Positions 15,509-23,606 of a stretch of 64,000 nucleotides of DNA are shown here, piece by piece (the stretch's first letter is position 1; every line of letters starts with the position of its first letter). This stretch comes from Ruminococcus_C callidus (GTDB lineage Bacteria; Bacillota; Clostridia; Oscillospirales; Ruminococcaceae): positions 620,001 to 684,000 of the forward strand of contig NZ_CP186925.1 of NCBI RefSeq assembly GCF_049562855.1. Direction: 5' to 3'. The notes beneath the pieces are model-generated. The model worked only from the letters and a program-made list of their open reading frames with translations, searched no databases and had not been told where the DNA came from. The position numbers were made by a program, and so were the translations under genes.

Positions 15509-16642
15509 CCCGTTAATCATTACTAGCCATGGATCGCATAATAGATCTAACGGATCACCGCGATAAAGCTGTAAGTCCGCGTCCATGCCTGCGGCAATGC
15601 TGCCTATGCGGTTCTCCACACCGAGAATCTCCGCCGCACCGGCAGTAATGGCATATAAGGCATCTTCCCGCTGCATGCCGCCCTTGACTGCCAGAGCCGC
15701 CGTGGTGGGCAGATACTGAATGGGAATCACAGGGTGGTCGGTGCACAGTGCCAGCTTGACACCCGCTTTCTGCATTATAGACGGACCGGAAATGGTGAGG
15801 TGCTGCATCTCCGGCTTGCATCGGTCGCACAGGATCGGACCGGCAATCACCGGAGCATTCTCCTCCGCCAGAATGTCCGCGATCAGGTGTCCCTCCGTGC
15901 CGTGAATGATCACATAGTCCAGATTGAACTCCTTGGCAATGCGAATGGCAGTGCAGATGTCGTCTGCCCGGTGGCAGTGGAAGTGTGCTTTCACATCTCG
16001 TTCCAGCAGGGGCAGCAGTGCTTCGGATTTGGCATCGTAGTCCGGCATGTGTTCGTCGGGATCGCTCTCCGCAAAGTCCAGTTCCTGCTGATACCGCTGT
16101 GCTTTCGCCAGCCCCTCCCGTATCATTGCCGCCGTCGCCATGCGGGTGATCGGCGTTTCGTCCCTGTCGTTGTAGACGCTCTTGGGATTCTCGCCAAGGG
16201 CAAATTTCACACCGGTGCCGATCTGCATGCGGTCTGCCATACGTCCTGCTGTTTTCAGGATCGCCATGGTGCCGCCGCAGGCGTTGGCACTGCCGGGAGA
16301 AGTCATCACCGTAGTTATGCCGGCTGCACGTGCTTCGGCAAAACAGTGATCCAGCGGGTTTACGCCGTCAATGACACGCAGATGCGGGGTAAAAGGATCG
16401 GTGGCTTCGTTGCAGTCGTCCCCCTCGAAAGCAATGCCGTTTTCGATAATGCCGAGGTGGGTGTGTGCATCGATAAAGCCCGGCAGCAGCACCGAACCGC
16501 CGGCATCAATATCCTCCGGCGACAGTTCCGCCGGCTTGCCGGACTCCACGGTGGTGATCTTGCCGTTTTCTATGCAGACATAGCCGTTTTCCAGAATGCC
16601 GGCATCTGTCATCGTATGTATGGTCGCGTTCCAGATTTTCAT
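15467..16642 (-). CDS. Amidohydrolase family protein
   Basis: The 391-residue metal-dependent hydrolase (imidazolonepropionase/dihydroorotase-like) shows G-F-I-D-A-H-T-H-L-G (residues about 54-63, metal ligands), H-F-H-C-H, H-G-T-E-G-H and C-T-D-H-P (metal Asp region). A closing A-A-G-M-D-A-D-L strand precedes the C-terminus. It acts on a cyclic amide or similar cytosolic substrate that cannot be specified. The ATG at 16642 has AGAGGA upstream. The last codons (R-V-A-A-D-L-T-P-Q-F-Q-V) lie in the 95-bp tandem repeat, so the tail may be altered. It was probably the last gene of the mutS2-mmcQ operon before a repeat inserted upstream. Confidence 0.85.
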   Translation of the reverse strand: MKIWNATIHTMTDAGILENGYVCIENGKITTVESGKPAELSPEDIDAGGSVLLPGFIDAHTHLGIIENGIAFEGDDCNEATDPFTPHLRVIDGVNPLDHCFAEARAAGITTVMTSPGSANACGGTMAILKTAGRMADRMQIGTGVKFALGENPKSVYNDRDETPITRMATAAMIREGLAKAQRYQQELDFAESDPDEHMPDYDAKSEALLPLLERDVKAHFHCHRADDICTAIRIAKEFNLDYVIIHGTEGHLIADILAEENAPVIAGPILCDRCKPEMQHLTISGPSIMQKAGVKLALCTDHPVIPIQYLPTTAALAVKGGMQREDALYAITAGAAEILGVENRIGSIAAGMDADLQLYRGDPLDLLCDPWLVMINGRRVAADLTPQFQV

Positions 16643-16676
16643 GTACGTTCCTCTTTTCGTTTCCGTGGTTTCGGCA

Positions 16677-16922
16677 TGGAAAGACTCACGGAAATCAATT
16701 TTCAAAAATATATTGATTTAAATTGTGCCAAATTATAAAATTTGACAAGTGAAGCTCCCCTGAAAGGGGAGCTGGCAGTGCGTAGCACTGACTGAGGGGT
16801 TTTAACTTATGCTGAAAACGTCATAAAAAGATTCTACGAAAGAACCTCTCCACCGCCTAACGGCGGTCCCCCTCCCCTTTCAGGGGAGGCTATTATGAAA
16901 ATTGATTTCCATTGGAAAGACT
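16677..16922. repeat. Family-A MITE interrupting the mmcQ-amidohydrolase junction
   Basis: The core 16690-16910 is 221 bp with 14-bp terminal repeats GGAAATCAATTTTC / GAAAATTGATTTCC. The 10-bp direct repeat TGGAAAGACT flanks it at 16677-16686 and 16913-16922. The right end supplies the current mmcQ stop codon. Confidence 0.85.
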
Positions 16923-17267
16923 GTAGCTTTCTTCCAGCAGCCAGAACAGTTCCGGTTCCGGCATTGTGCCGTCCAGCAGGACAGTGACCCAGTGTGTCTT
17001 ATTCATGTGGTACGCGGGGAAGATTCCCGCCTTTTGCAGCAGCGAACCGGTTTCCAGCGGACTGCACTTCACATTGAGAATATGCACCGTTCTGCCAGAC
17101 GGCAGTCCCAGCTTCTCCGCGGGAATATTCGTCAGCAGCCCGTACCATTTGTCGTTTTCTCTGTGCCGCAGAACTGCCGCGTCCGGTGTGCTTTTCCACA
17201 GGTATTCCGGCGTGGTGCCGAAATTTTCCGCGGCATAGCGGAGAATGCTTTCCCGTTGATTTGTCAT
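16893..17267 (-). CDS. MmcQ/YjbR family protein, C-terminus altered by repeat insertion
   Basis: The 124-residue protein of the MmcQ/YjbR (CyaY-like fold) family has Y-L-W, D-A-A-V-L-R-H, N-D-K-W-Y-G-L, N-V-K-C-S-P and the C-terminal M-N-K-T-H-W-V-T-V-L-L-D-G-T. Some members are described as DNA-binding, but function is unproven. The ATG at 17267 lies 7 bp after the mutS2 stop. The last codons (G-N-Q-F-S-stop) are encoded by the family-A terminal repeat. Skipping the element restores S-L-S-M-P-K-P-R-K-R-K-E-E-R-T with a TGA overlapping the amidohydrolase ATG, so this gene end is a recent change. Confidence 0.85.
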   Translation of the reverse strand: MTNQRESILRYAAENFGTTPEYLWKSTPDAAVLRHRENDKWYGLLTNIPAEKLGLPSGRTVHILNVKCSPLETGSLLQKAGIFPAYHMNKTHWVTVLLDGTMPEPELFWLLEESYSLSNGNQFS

Positions 17268-17274
17268 ATTGCCG

Positions 17275-19659
17275 TTACTCCAGTGATACAATGGTCACGC
17301 CGTCTTCGCCCTCGCCAAACGTGCCAAGACGGAAATTCTTGACGTATTTCAGCTGTTTCAGCCGCTGGTGAATGGCTTTTCGCAGCAGTCCGGTGCCCTT
17401 GCCGTGAATGATCGTCACCGTGGCAATGTGGGACATGACGGCTCTGTCCAGAAAAGCGTCCATCTGATAAACGCCCTCGTCACAGGTACAGCCGCGAATA
17501 TCCAGTTCCATGGTGCCCCGTCTGGCTGCCTGAGCCGAAACCCGTCCGGCAGTCTGCCGCTGTTTCTGCTGGCTCTTTTTCTTTTCCTCCGCACCGGCAA
17601 CCAGCCGCAGCTTTTCCTGCGGCACCTTGGTACGCATGGCACCGATCTGCAAAAAGACAGTGCCGTTCTTGTCCGGCTTTCCGGCAACTACCGCTTTCTG
17701 CTTGGTGTCGGTCAGCATGACAGTGTCGCCTACCTGCAATTCCCGCGGGAGCACATAGTCCTCGTCCGGCACCTCGGTCAGCGGGTTGGCGGTTTCGTAC
17801 ATCTTCCGGAAGCCCCGCTTGACGTTGCCCTTGGCACGGATCACATCGTCCCCGAAAGTCGCCTTTTCCTTGGCTTTCCGCAGCTGATCCAGTTCGGAGA
17901 TCATCTCGTTGGACTGTGCCTTGGTGGTTTCCACGATTCGCATGGCTTCCAGCCGAGCCTGTTCCATGATGTTTTCGCGGTCGGTGCGGGTACGCTGGAC
18001 TTCTTCCCGCAGCTTTGCCGCATCTTCTTCCGCCTGCCGCAGGGCTTCCTGCATGGCACTGCGGTCTTGTTCCAGAGCCTTTCGGGTTTCTTCCAGCTTG
18101 GAAACCGCTTCTTCAAATCGCAGATTTTCCTGACTGACCAGCGTTTCCGCCGCGGCAATGATCGATTCCGACAGCCCCAGCCCCTTGCAAATGGCAAACG
18201 CGTTGGACTTCCCGGGAGAACCCAGAATCAGCCGATAGGTGGGGCGGAGAGTTTCAATGTCGAATTCACAGGAGGCGTTCTGCACGTCCGGCTGCTCGGT
18301 GGCATACAGCTTCAGTTCCTGATAGTGGGTAGTGACCATCAGCTTTGCCCCGTTGTCTTTCAGCCGCTGAATGACAGCCTCTGCCAGAGCCGCACCCTCG
18401 ATGGGGTCTGTACCGGAACCCAATTCGTCCAGCAGCACCAGCGAGTGCCGGTCTGCCTGTTCCAGAATCTCGATGACACTTCGCATGTGTGCAGAGAATG
18501 TGGAAAGGTTCTGCTCGATGCTCTGGGTATCGCCGATGTCTGCCAGCACATTGTTGAAAACGGAAATGCGGCTGCCCTCTGCCGCCGGAATCAGCATGCC
18601 GCTCATTGCCATTAAGGTCAGCAGTCCGCAGGTCTTCAGAGCAACCGTCTTACCGCCGGTATTCGGACCGGTGATAATGAGAGCCTGATAAGTATCGCCC
18701 AGCGTGAAGCTGATCGGTACCGCTTTCTTGTAGGGGATCAGCGGATGACGTGCCTTTTTCAGCAGGATCACACCGTCGTCTGTCAGCGTAGGCGGAAAGG
18801 CGTGCATCTGTTCCGCCAGACGTGCCTTGGCGAAATACACGTTCAGGTCTGCACAAACGGCAATGTCGCGGATAATGGTATCCGCCCATGTGCCGCACTC
18901 GGTACAGAGTTCCTCAATGATGCGTTCGATTTCCTCTGCCTCCTGCAATTCCAGCAGGCGAATGTCGTTGTTGGCATCGACCACAGCAATGGGTTCGATG
19001 AAAATGGTCTGACCGGTGGCGGAGGTGTCGTGTACCAGACCGGCAATCTTGCTGCGGTGTTCCGCACGAACCGGCAGTACGAACCGTCCGTCACGGAGCG
19101 TGACACGGTTGTCTTGCAGACAGTCCTGCACCTCCTGCCGCCGCATCATGCTGTCCAGTGTGTCCCGCAGCTTCTGGCGGGAACGTCCGATCTTCCGGCG
19201 AATTTCCGCCAGAGCCGGACTGGCTGCATCGGCAATTTCTTCCTCGGAGAGAATGGAACGATCCAGCTTTTCCAGCAAAAAGGGCACCGGTGCCAGCTGG
19301 CTGAACAGGTCGTCCAGTGTGGATTCCACACCGGCACAGCGGTCGTACCAGTCACTCAAAGACTGCATCTGCCGCAGGATCGTGGCGATTTCCAGCAGGT
19401 CTTTCAGCGAAAGCTTGGCACCGGACTTTGCTCGCCGCAGTCCCATCCGCATATCCTGAAACCGGTGGAACGGCGGAGCACCGAACTGTATGGACAGCTG
19501 AAAAGCATCGTTTGTCTTTTCCAGTTCTGCACGGGCTTCCGCGAGGTCGGGATTCGGGGTAATGGCAAGAACTTTTTCCCGTGTGATGTCGTTGGCGGAG
19601 AGATTCGCCAGCATGTCTAAGATTTTATGAAATTCCAGAATTTCCAGATTTTTATTCAT
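17275..19659 (-). CDS. mutS2: Endonuclease MutS2
   Basis: This 794-residue MutS-family protein has a core/lever region, the ATPase site G-P-N-T-G-G-K-T at about residue 330, the D-E-L-G-S-G-T-D-P Walker B/signature, T-T-H-Y-Q-E-L, and a long E/R/Q-rich coiled coil (about 515-615). A C-terminal Smr nuclease domain (L-D-I-R-G-C...I-H-G-K-G-T-G) closes it. MutS2 acts in suppressing recombination and/or splitting collided ribosomes rather than in mismatch repair. The ATG at 19659 follows GGAGTAC and fits the conserved M-N-K-N-L-E-I-L-E-F start. It lies in the recO-mutS2-mmcQ transcript. Confidence 0.96.
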   Translation of the reverse strand: MNKNLEILEFHKILDMLANLSANDITREKVLAITPNPDLAEARAELEKTNDAFQLSIQFGAPPFHRFQDMRMGLRRAKSGAKLSLKDLLEIATILRQMQSLSDWYDRCAGVESTLDDLFSQLAPVPFLLEKLDRSILSEEEIADAASPALAEIRRKIGRSRQKLRDTLDSMMRRQEVQDCLQDNRVTLRDGRFVLPVRAEHRSKIAGLVHDTSATGQTIFIEPIAVVDANNDIRLLELQEAEEIERIIEELCTECGTWADTIIRDIAVCADLNVYFAKARLAEQMHAFPPTLTDDGVILLKKARHPLIPYKKAVPISFTLGDTYQALIITGPNTGGKTVALKTCGLLTLMAMSGMLIPAAEGSRISVFNNVLADIGDTQSIEQNLSTFSAHMRSVIEILEQADRHSLVLLDELGSGTDPIEGAALAEAVIQRLKDNGAKLMVTTHYQELKLYATEQPDVQNASCEFDIETLRPTYRLILGSPGKSNAFAICKGLGLSESIIAAAETLVSQENLRFEEAVSKLEETRKALEQDRSAMQEALRQAEEDAAKLREEVQRTRTDRENIMEQARLEAMRIVETTKAQSNEMISELDQLRKAKEKATFGDDVIRAKGNVKRGFRKMYETANPLTEVPDEDYVLPRELQVGDTVMLTDTKQKAVVAGKPDKNGTVFLQIGAMRTKVPQEKLRLVAGAEEKKKSQQKQRQTAGRVSAQAARRGTMELDIRGCTCDEGVYQMDAFLDRAVMSHIATVTIIHGKGTGLLRKAIHQRLKQLKYVKNFRLGTFGEGEDGVTIVSLE

Positions 19660-19708
19660 GGGAGTACTCCTGTGATATTGGTATTGCCGTAAAGGCAAAA
19701 ATCCGCAG

Positions 19709-20476
19709 TTACTCTGCGGACGGGTTCACGATCGATCGATAAAAGGTCAGAGCCTTGGGCTTTAGCGACAGGTGATACTGGACGAAACGCTCCGTACAGA
19801 TGCCCAGCATCTGCAAATTCTCTGCCCCCAGCTGAAAGTGGAACAGCCGGTTATAATCCGCAAAGAGAATGTGCCGCATCGCCTGTAATACCGGTGCACG
19901 GAGCAGGAGCGGTTCCTGCGGGGAATCCGGTGCACCGCAGTCGGTACAGAAAAAACAGCCCTTTTCCACGGAGAAATAGAGCCGTTTTGGTAAAAATACC
20001 CCACAGCCGCGGCACATGAGCAGGTCGGGCATCATACCCAGCTCTGTCATCAGCCGCAGTTCAAAAATGGGTTTTAATAATGCTTCGCTGCGTTGTCCGC
20101 TTTCCAGATAGTGGAGCGTGTTCAGCATCAGCCGCATGACGAAGCAGTTTTCTTCCGGTGTCTGGTGTTCCCGCACACTAAGCCGGATCAACTCGCCGAA
20201 ATACATGGCGAGGCTCAGACGGGAGAGGGATTCCCGCAGCCGGTAGAAGATGCGGATCGGTTCGGCACTGTCCAGATACCACTGATTCCGGCGTTTCTGT
20301 ACGCTGAAGGTGGCATAGGAAAACAGCTGTGTCGCAGAAAGTCCCGCAGAACTGTTCTTTTTCGCCCCGCGGACATAGATCTCCTGTACTGTGTTGTGCT
20401 CTGTCAGCACATCAATGAACTTCCCCTGTTCTCCGGCACTGCGTTCCGCCAGAACCAGTCCCCGATAGATCTCCAT
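19709..20476 (-). CDS. recO: DNA repair protein RecO
   Basis: The 255-residue RecO loads RecA with RecR in gap repair. It has the OB-fold N-terminus (G-L-V-L-A-E-R...K-F-I-D-V-L-T), a helical middle and a zinc-binding C-x-x-C...C-x-x-C (C-R-G-C-G and C-T-D-C-G) near residue 155-178. AAGGAG lies 9 nt before the ATG, inside the overlapping yqzL-like gene. Neighbours era and mutS2 match the usual Firmicutes repair/ribosome cluster. Confidence 0.95.
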   Translation of the reverse strand: MEIYRGLVLAERSAGEQGKFIDVLTEHNTVQEIYVRGAKKNSSAGLSATQLFSYATFSVQKRRNQWYLDSAEPIRIFYRLRESLSRLSLAMYFGELIRLSVREHQTPEENCFVMRLMLNTLHYLESGQRSEALLKPIFELRLMTELGMMPDLLMCRGCGVFLPKRLYFSVEKGCFFCTDCGAPDSPQEPLLLRAPVLQAMRHILFADYNRLFHFQLGAENLQMLGICTERFVQYHLSLKPKALTFYRSIVNPSAE

Positions 20477-20591
20477 GTGTCTGCTTCTCCTTTGCTGCGG
20501 GTGCGTTCTGCGGCTTGGCGTTCATGCCCTGCCGATAGTGCAGATAGTCGTCAATGTGTCCGGTCATGCAAAAAATATCCCATGCGTCCAT
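20412..20591 (-). CDS. YqzL-like small protein
   Basis: A 59-residue frame lies between era and recO and overlaps the recO start by 65 bp. Its beginning M-D-A-W-D-I-F-C-M-T-G-H-I-D-D-Y-L-H-Y matches the YqzL pattern (W-x-x-F-x-x-T-G-x-I-x-x-Y-L-x-Y), a tiny protein coded between era and recO in many Firmicutes. A good ribosome site (AGGAGGAA) stands about 9 nt before the ATG at 20591. The long C-terminal extension reading into recO is unusual. Function is unknown. Confidence 0.75.
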   Translation of the reverse strand: MDAWDIFCMTGHIDDYLHYRQGMNAKPQNAPAAKEKQTHGDLSGTGSGGTQCRRTGEVH

Positions 20592-20674
20592 ATCTCAGGT
20601 TCCTCCTGTTTCTTCGGATAGAGATAGGATTTCCGGAATCGTGCAATTTATGCGTGAGAGAACGAACAGGCAGG

Positions 20675-21571
20675 TTACTCCGGATTGTCCAGACCGAAAT
20701 TGTGGATCAGTCCTTCCTTGTTCCGCCAGTCCTCCTTGACCTTGACCCAGCACTGTAAATTCACCTGAATATAGAAGAACCGTTCCAGATCCTTTCGGGC
20801 GAGGGTGGCGATTTTCCGGAGCATGGTGCCGTTTTTGCCGATCAGGATCCCCTTGTGGGATTCCCGTTCGCAGTAGATCGTGGCATCAATGTCCAGCAAG
20901 TCCTTGTCGTCCCGTTCCTTCATGCGTTCAATGGAAACCGCAATGCCGTGGGGCACTTCGTCCCGCAGCAGGTTCAGGATCTTTTCCCGAATCATCTCTG
21001 CCGCCAGCACCCGTTCCGGCTGGTCGGTGAATTTTTCGTCGGGGAAGTAGTGGGGAGCCGGCTGTGCCAGAGCCATGACTTCCTGTTCCACAAGGTCGAT
21101 GCCGTCGGCTTCTGTGACGCTGACAGGAACAGTCGCCGAAAACGGGTGTGCCGCATTCAGCCTGGCAATGGTGGCCATCAGCTTGGACTTGTCGCTGCAA
21201 AGGTCGATCTTGTTCAGCACCAGAATGGTGGGCGTTTTTGCCTTTTCCAGCGAACGGAGCAGTTCCTCCTCCTGCTCGGAGAGAGGCTTGGTGCAGTCCT
21301 GTACAAACAGTACCGCGTCAATGTCTGCCACCGCATCTTTCACCGCTTTCAGCATGTGCCCGCTGAGCTTGGTCGTGGGCTTGTGCAGACCGGGGGTGTC
21401 CATGAAAACCATTTGCGTTTCCCCGACTGTCTTGATGCCGGTGATGCGGGTGCGTGTCGTCTGGGGCTTCGGGCTGACCGAAGCGATCTTTTCCCCGATA
21501 ATGGCGTTGAGCAGGGAGGACTTTCCGGCGTTGGTGTGTCCGGCGAGCGTCACAAAAACAGATTTTGTCAT
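20675..21571 (-). CDS. era: GTPase Era
   Basis: The 298-residue GTPase matures 16S rRNA and helps 30S assembly. It shows G-H-T-N-A-G-K-S-S (P-loop), D-T-P-G-L-H-K-P, N-K-I-D, and a C-terminal KH domain with E-R-E-S-H-K-G-I-L-I-G-K-N-G. Its ATG overlaps the ybeY stop (ATGA), so ybeY-era are translationally coupled. This is the normal order phoH-ybeY-era. Confidence 0.97.
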   Translation of the reverse strand: MTKSVFVTLAGHTNAGKSSLLNAIIGEKIASVSPKPQTTRTRITGIKTVGETQMVFMDTPGLHKPTTKLSGHMLKAVKDAVADIDAVLFVQDCTKPLSEQEEELLRSLEKAKTPTILVLNKIDLCSDKSKLMATIARLNAAHPFSATVPVSVTEADGIDLVEQEVMALAQPAPHYFPDEKFTDQPERVLAAEMIREKILNLLRDEVPHGIAVSIERMKERDDKDLLDIDATIYCERESHKGILIGKNGTMLRKIATLARKDLERFFYIQVNLQCWVKVKEDWRNKEGLIHNFGLDNPE

Positions 21572-22083
21572 GCGTCAGTATCCTCCGGCTGGTTGGTGAA
21601 GGTGGCTTCTCTGGAAATGCCCAGTTCGCCCAGCACTTCTTCTTCCTTTTCCCGCATCTTCCGTTCTTCCAGCGGGCTGGTTTCGTGGTCGTATCCCAGC
21701 AGGTGCAGCATGGAATGCACTGTCAGGAAGCCGATTTCCCGTTCCAGCGAGTGTCCGTACATGTTGGCCTGCTTGACTGCCATTTCCAGTGAAATGACCA
21801 CATCGCCCAGCAGTGCACAGCCGGTTTCCTGATTGGTGTCATAGTGCCCGTCCTGTCCCAGCGGGAACGAGAGCACGTCGGTGGCACGGTCTTTTTGCCG
21901 ATAGATCCGGTTCAGTCTGCGGATCTCTGCATTGCTGACGAAGGAGACACTGACTTCTGCGTCCTGCCCGAAATGTTCTGCCACCAGAACCGCCTGACAG
22001 CAGCGGCGAATGAGCATACGGATTCCCACAGGCACCCGCACTTCGGTTTGATTATTTTTTACCATGACTTTTACTTTTGGCAT
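21568..22083 (-). CDS. ybeY: Endoribonuclease YbeY
   Basis: The 171-residue metal-dependent RNase has the H-S-M-L-H-L-L-G-Y-D-H zinc motif (H-x3-H-x5-H). It takes part in 16S rRNA 3'-end processing and ribosome quality control. The ATG at 22083 follows AAAGGAG with 7 nt spacing. An upstream family-B repeat widens the gap to phoH to 331 bp, although these genes are normally nearly contiguous. Confidence 0.96.
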   Translation of the reverse strand: MPKVKVMVKNNQTEVRVPVGIRMLIRRCCQAVLVAEHFGQDAEVSVSFVSNAEIRRLNRIYRQKDRATDVLSFPLGQDGHYDTNQETGCALLGDVVISLEMAVKQANMYGHSLEREIGFLTVHSMLHLLGYDHETSPLEERKMREKEEEVLGELGISREATFTNQPEDTDA

Positions 22084-22230
22084 GATGAATGATCTCCTTT
22101 CGTGAGATTTTATATATAAAATCTTTTTATGCAATGTAAATCAGATCTTTTCTATACGGCAGGTGTTTCTGCAAAGCAGGGGACAGGCTGTGCCCTGTCC
22201 TTTGCCACAGAAGCATACGCTGCCTTAAAT

Positions 22231-22410
22231 TTTCGGCAATACCGCACAAAGATTGTGCGACAGATGCGTCGTCAAATTTTTCGTCAGATGAAACAAAAAG
22301 CGGAGTGAATACTTGATGTATTCACGAGCATTTTTGTGAAATATGACGGGAAATTTGCAAGCAGATGGCGTGCAAAGTCGCCAGATGCTCTTTGTGCGGT
22401 ATTGCCTTTC
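22231..22410. repeat. Family-B MITE, copy B2, inside the phoH-ybeY operon
   Basis: 172 bp (22235-22406) with perfect 17-bp terminal repeats and TTTC duplications (22231-22234, 22407-22410). It lies 4 bp beyond the phoH stop on the minus strand. The remaining gap 22111-22230 holds a GGACAGG/CCTGTCC hairpin (22183-22201) and no gene. Confidence 0.85.
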
Positions 22411-22414
22411 AAAT

Positions 22415-23422
22415 TCAGTGTTTTCCGGTATCTTTCCGGTCGGTGTGTTCCGGCTTCCGGTGGGCTTGCTTTTGTTCTGCCGCTTCGTAGGCACGGATAA
22501 TGTCCTGTACCAGCTTATGGCGGACAACATCGCGGTTGGTGAACTCGCAGATCGCAATGTCATTGACCTTTCGCAGAATGCGGGAGGCGATGACCAGACC
22601 GCTTTTCTGCTTGTCCGGCAGGTCGATCTGCGTGGTGTCGCCGGTGATCACCATGCGGCTGCCGTCGCCCAGACGGGTGAGGAACATCTTCATCTGTTCG
22701 CCGGTGGTGTTCTGTGCCTCGTCCAGAATGATAAAGGCGTTGTCCAGCGTTCTGCCACGCATGTACGCCAGCGGGGCAACTTCAATAGAGCCCCGTTCCA
22801 GATGCCGCTGGAACGCTTCTGCTCCCAGCATTTCAAACAAGCCGTCGTACAGCGGACGCAGATAGGGGTCTACCTTGTCCTGTAGATCGCCGGGGAGAAA
22901 TCCCAGTTTTTCGCCGGCTTCCACCGCAGGGCGGGTGAGAATGATCCGGTTGACCTCGTGCCGGCGGAATGCCCGCACTGCCATAGCCACTGCCAGATAG
23001 GTCTTGCCGGTGCCGGCAGGCCCCAGCCCGAATACGATTGTATTTTCGGCAATGGCACGGACATAACTCCGCTGTCCCACGGTGCGGGTGTGCACCGGTT
23101 TTCCGGCGGCAGTCAGACAGACGGTGTCATCATCTGCCAGTTCCGCCAGCTGTCCGGCAGAACCGGCATCGACCATATCGGAAACATAGTGAATGGACTG
23201 GGGCGTGATCGCCTGTCCGTTGGAGATCATTTGCAGCAGAGCCGTGACTGCACCGGCAGCAAGTTCCACCTGTGCACCGTCCCCCTGTACCCGCAGTTCT
23301 TCTCCGCGGCAGATCATACGAACGTGATACCGCTGCTCCAGCAGCTTGAGGTTTTCGTCAAAGCTGCCGCATAATGTCTGAAATTGGTTTGTGTCTTGTA
23401 TTGAGATCAGTCGTTCTGCCAT
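22415..23422 (-). CDS. phoH: PhoH-like ATPase
   Basis: The 335-residue protein has an N-terminal KH-like region (residues 1-100) and a PhoH P-loop domain: G-P-A-G-T-G-K-T at about 134-141, R-P-A-V-E-A-G-E-K-L-G-F-L-P-G-D-L, I-I-L-D-E-A-Q-N-T-T and T-G-D-T-T-Q-I-D-L-P. It is a cytoplasmic ATPase linked to RNA metabolism and coded before ybeY across bacteria. The ATG at 23422 is about 75 nt after the predicted transcription start. The leader begins with a family-B mini-palindrome. Confidence 0.93.
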   Translation of the reverse strand: MAERLISIQDTNQFQTLCGSFDENLKLLEQRYHVRMICRGEELRVQGDGAQVELAAGAVTALLQMISNGQAITPQSIHYVSDMVDAGSAGQLAELADDDTVCLTAAGKPVHTRTVGQRSYVRAIAENTIVFGLGPAGTGKTYLAVAMAVRAFRRHEVNRIILTRPAVEAGEKLGFLPGDLQDKVDPYLRPLYDGLFEMLGAEAFQRHLERGSIEVAPLAYMRGRTLDNAFIILDEAQNTTGEQMKMFLTRLGDGSRMVITGDTTQIDLPDKQKSGLVIASRILRKVNDIAICEFTNRDVVRHKLVQDIIRAYEAAEQKQAHRKPEHTDRKDTGKH

Positions 23423-23457
23423 TCCGGAATCCGTTCCTTTCCCCAGTTTGCTACAGC

Positions 23458-23490
23458 GGCAACATCGCACAAGTTTTGTGCGGTGCTGCC
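23458..23490. repeat. Diverged family-B mini-palindrome in the phoH leader
   Basis: GGCAACATCGCACAA-GTT-TTGTGCGGTGCTGCC is the two B ends joined with almost nothing between. It would form a hairpin at the very 5' end of the phoH mRNA. No target duplication is visible. Confidence 0.65.
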
Positions 23491-23501
23491 TATCCTTTCC
23501 T

Positions 23502-23530
23502 ATTATAGCATAATCTTTGTGAAATGTGAA
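23502..23530 (-). promoter_or_regulatory. Sigma-A promoter of the phoH operon
   Basis: On the minus strand TTCACA (23530-23525), a 17-bp spacer and a perfect TATAAT (23507-23502). Confidence 0.75.
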
Positions 23531-23550
23531 ATGGTATTTTGTTGTTTTAA

Positions 23551-23594
23551 CAAAAAATTCAGGAATCACTGCAAAAAGCAGCAACGCCTGAATT
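23551..23594 (-). terminator. Terminator of the sensor-like gene
   Basis: On the minus strand AATTCAGG...CCTGAATT with an inner GCTGC/GCAGT stem is followed by TTTTTTG, just after the 23607 stop. Confidence 0.75.
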
Positions 23595-23606
23595 GAAAAG
23601 CCTATT

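Noticed and set aside
22225..22563. Short frames recurring in every family-B copy (for example M-T-G-N-L-Q-A-D-G-V-Q-S)
   Set aside because: They appear only because the repeat is the same; there is no ribosome site, and they are interrupted or altered in B6.
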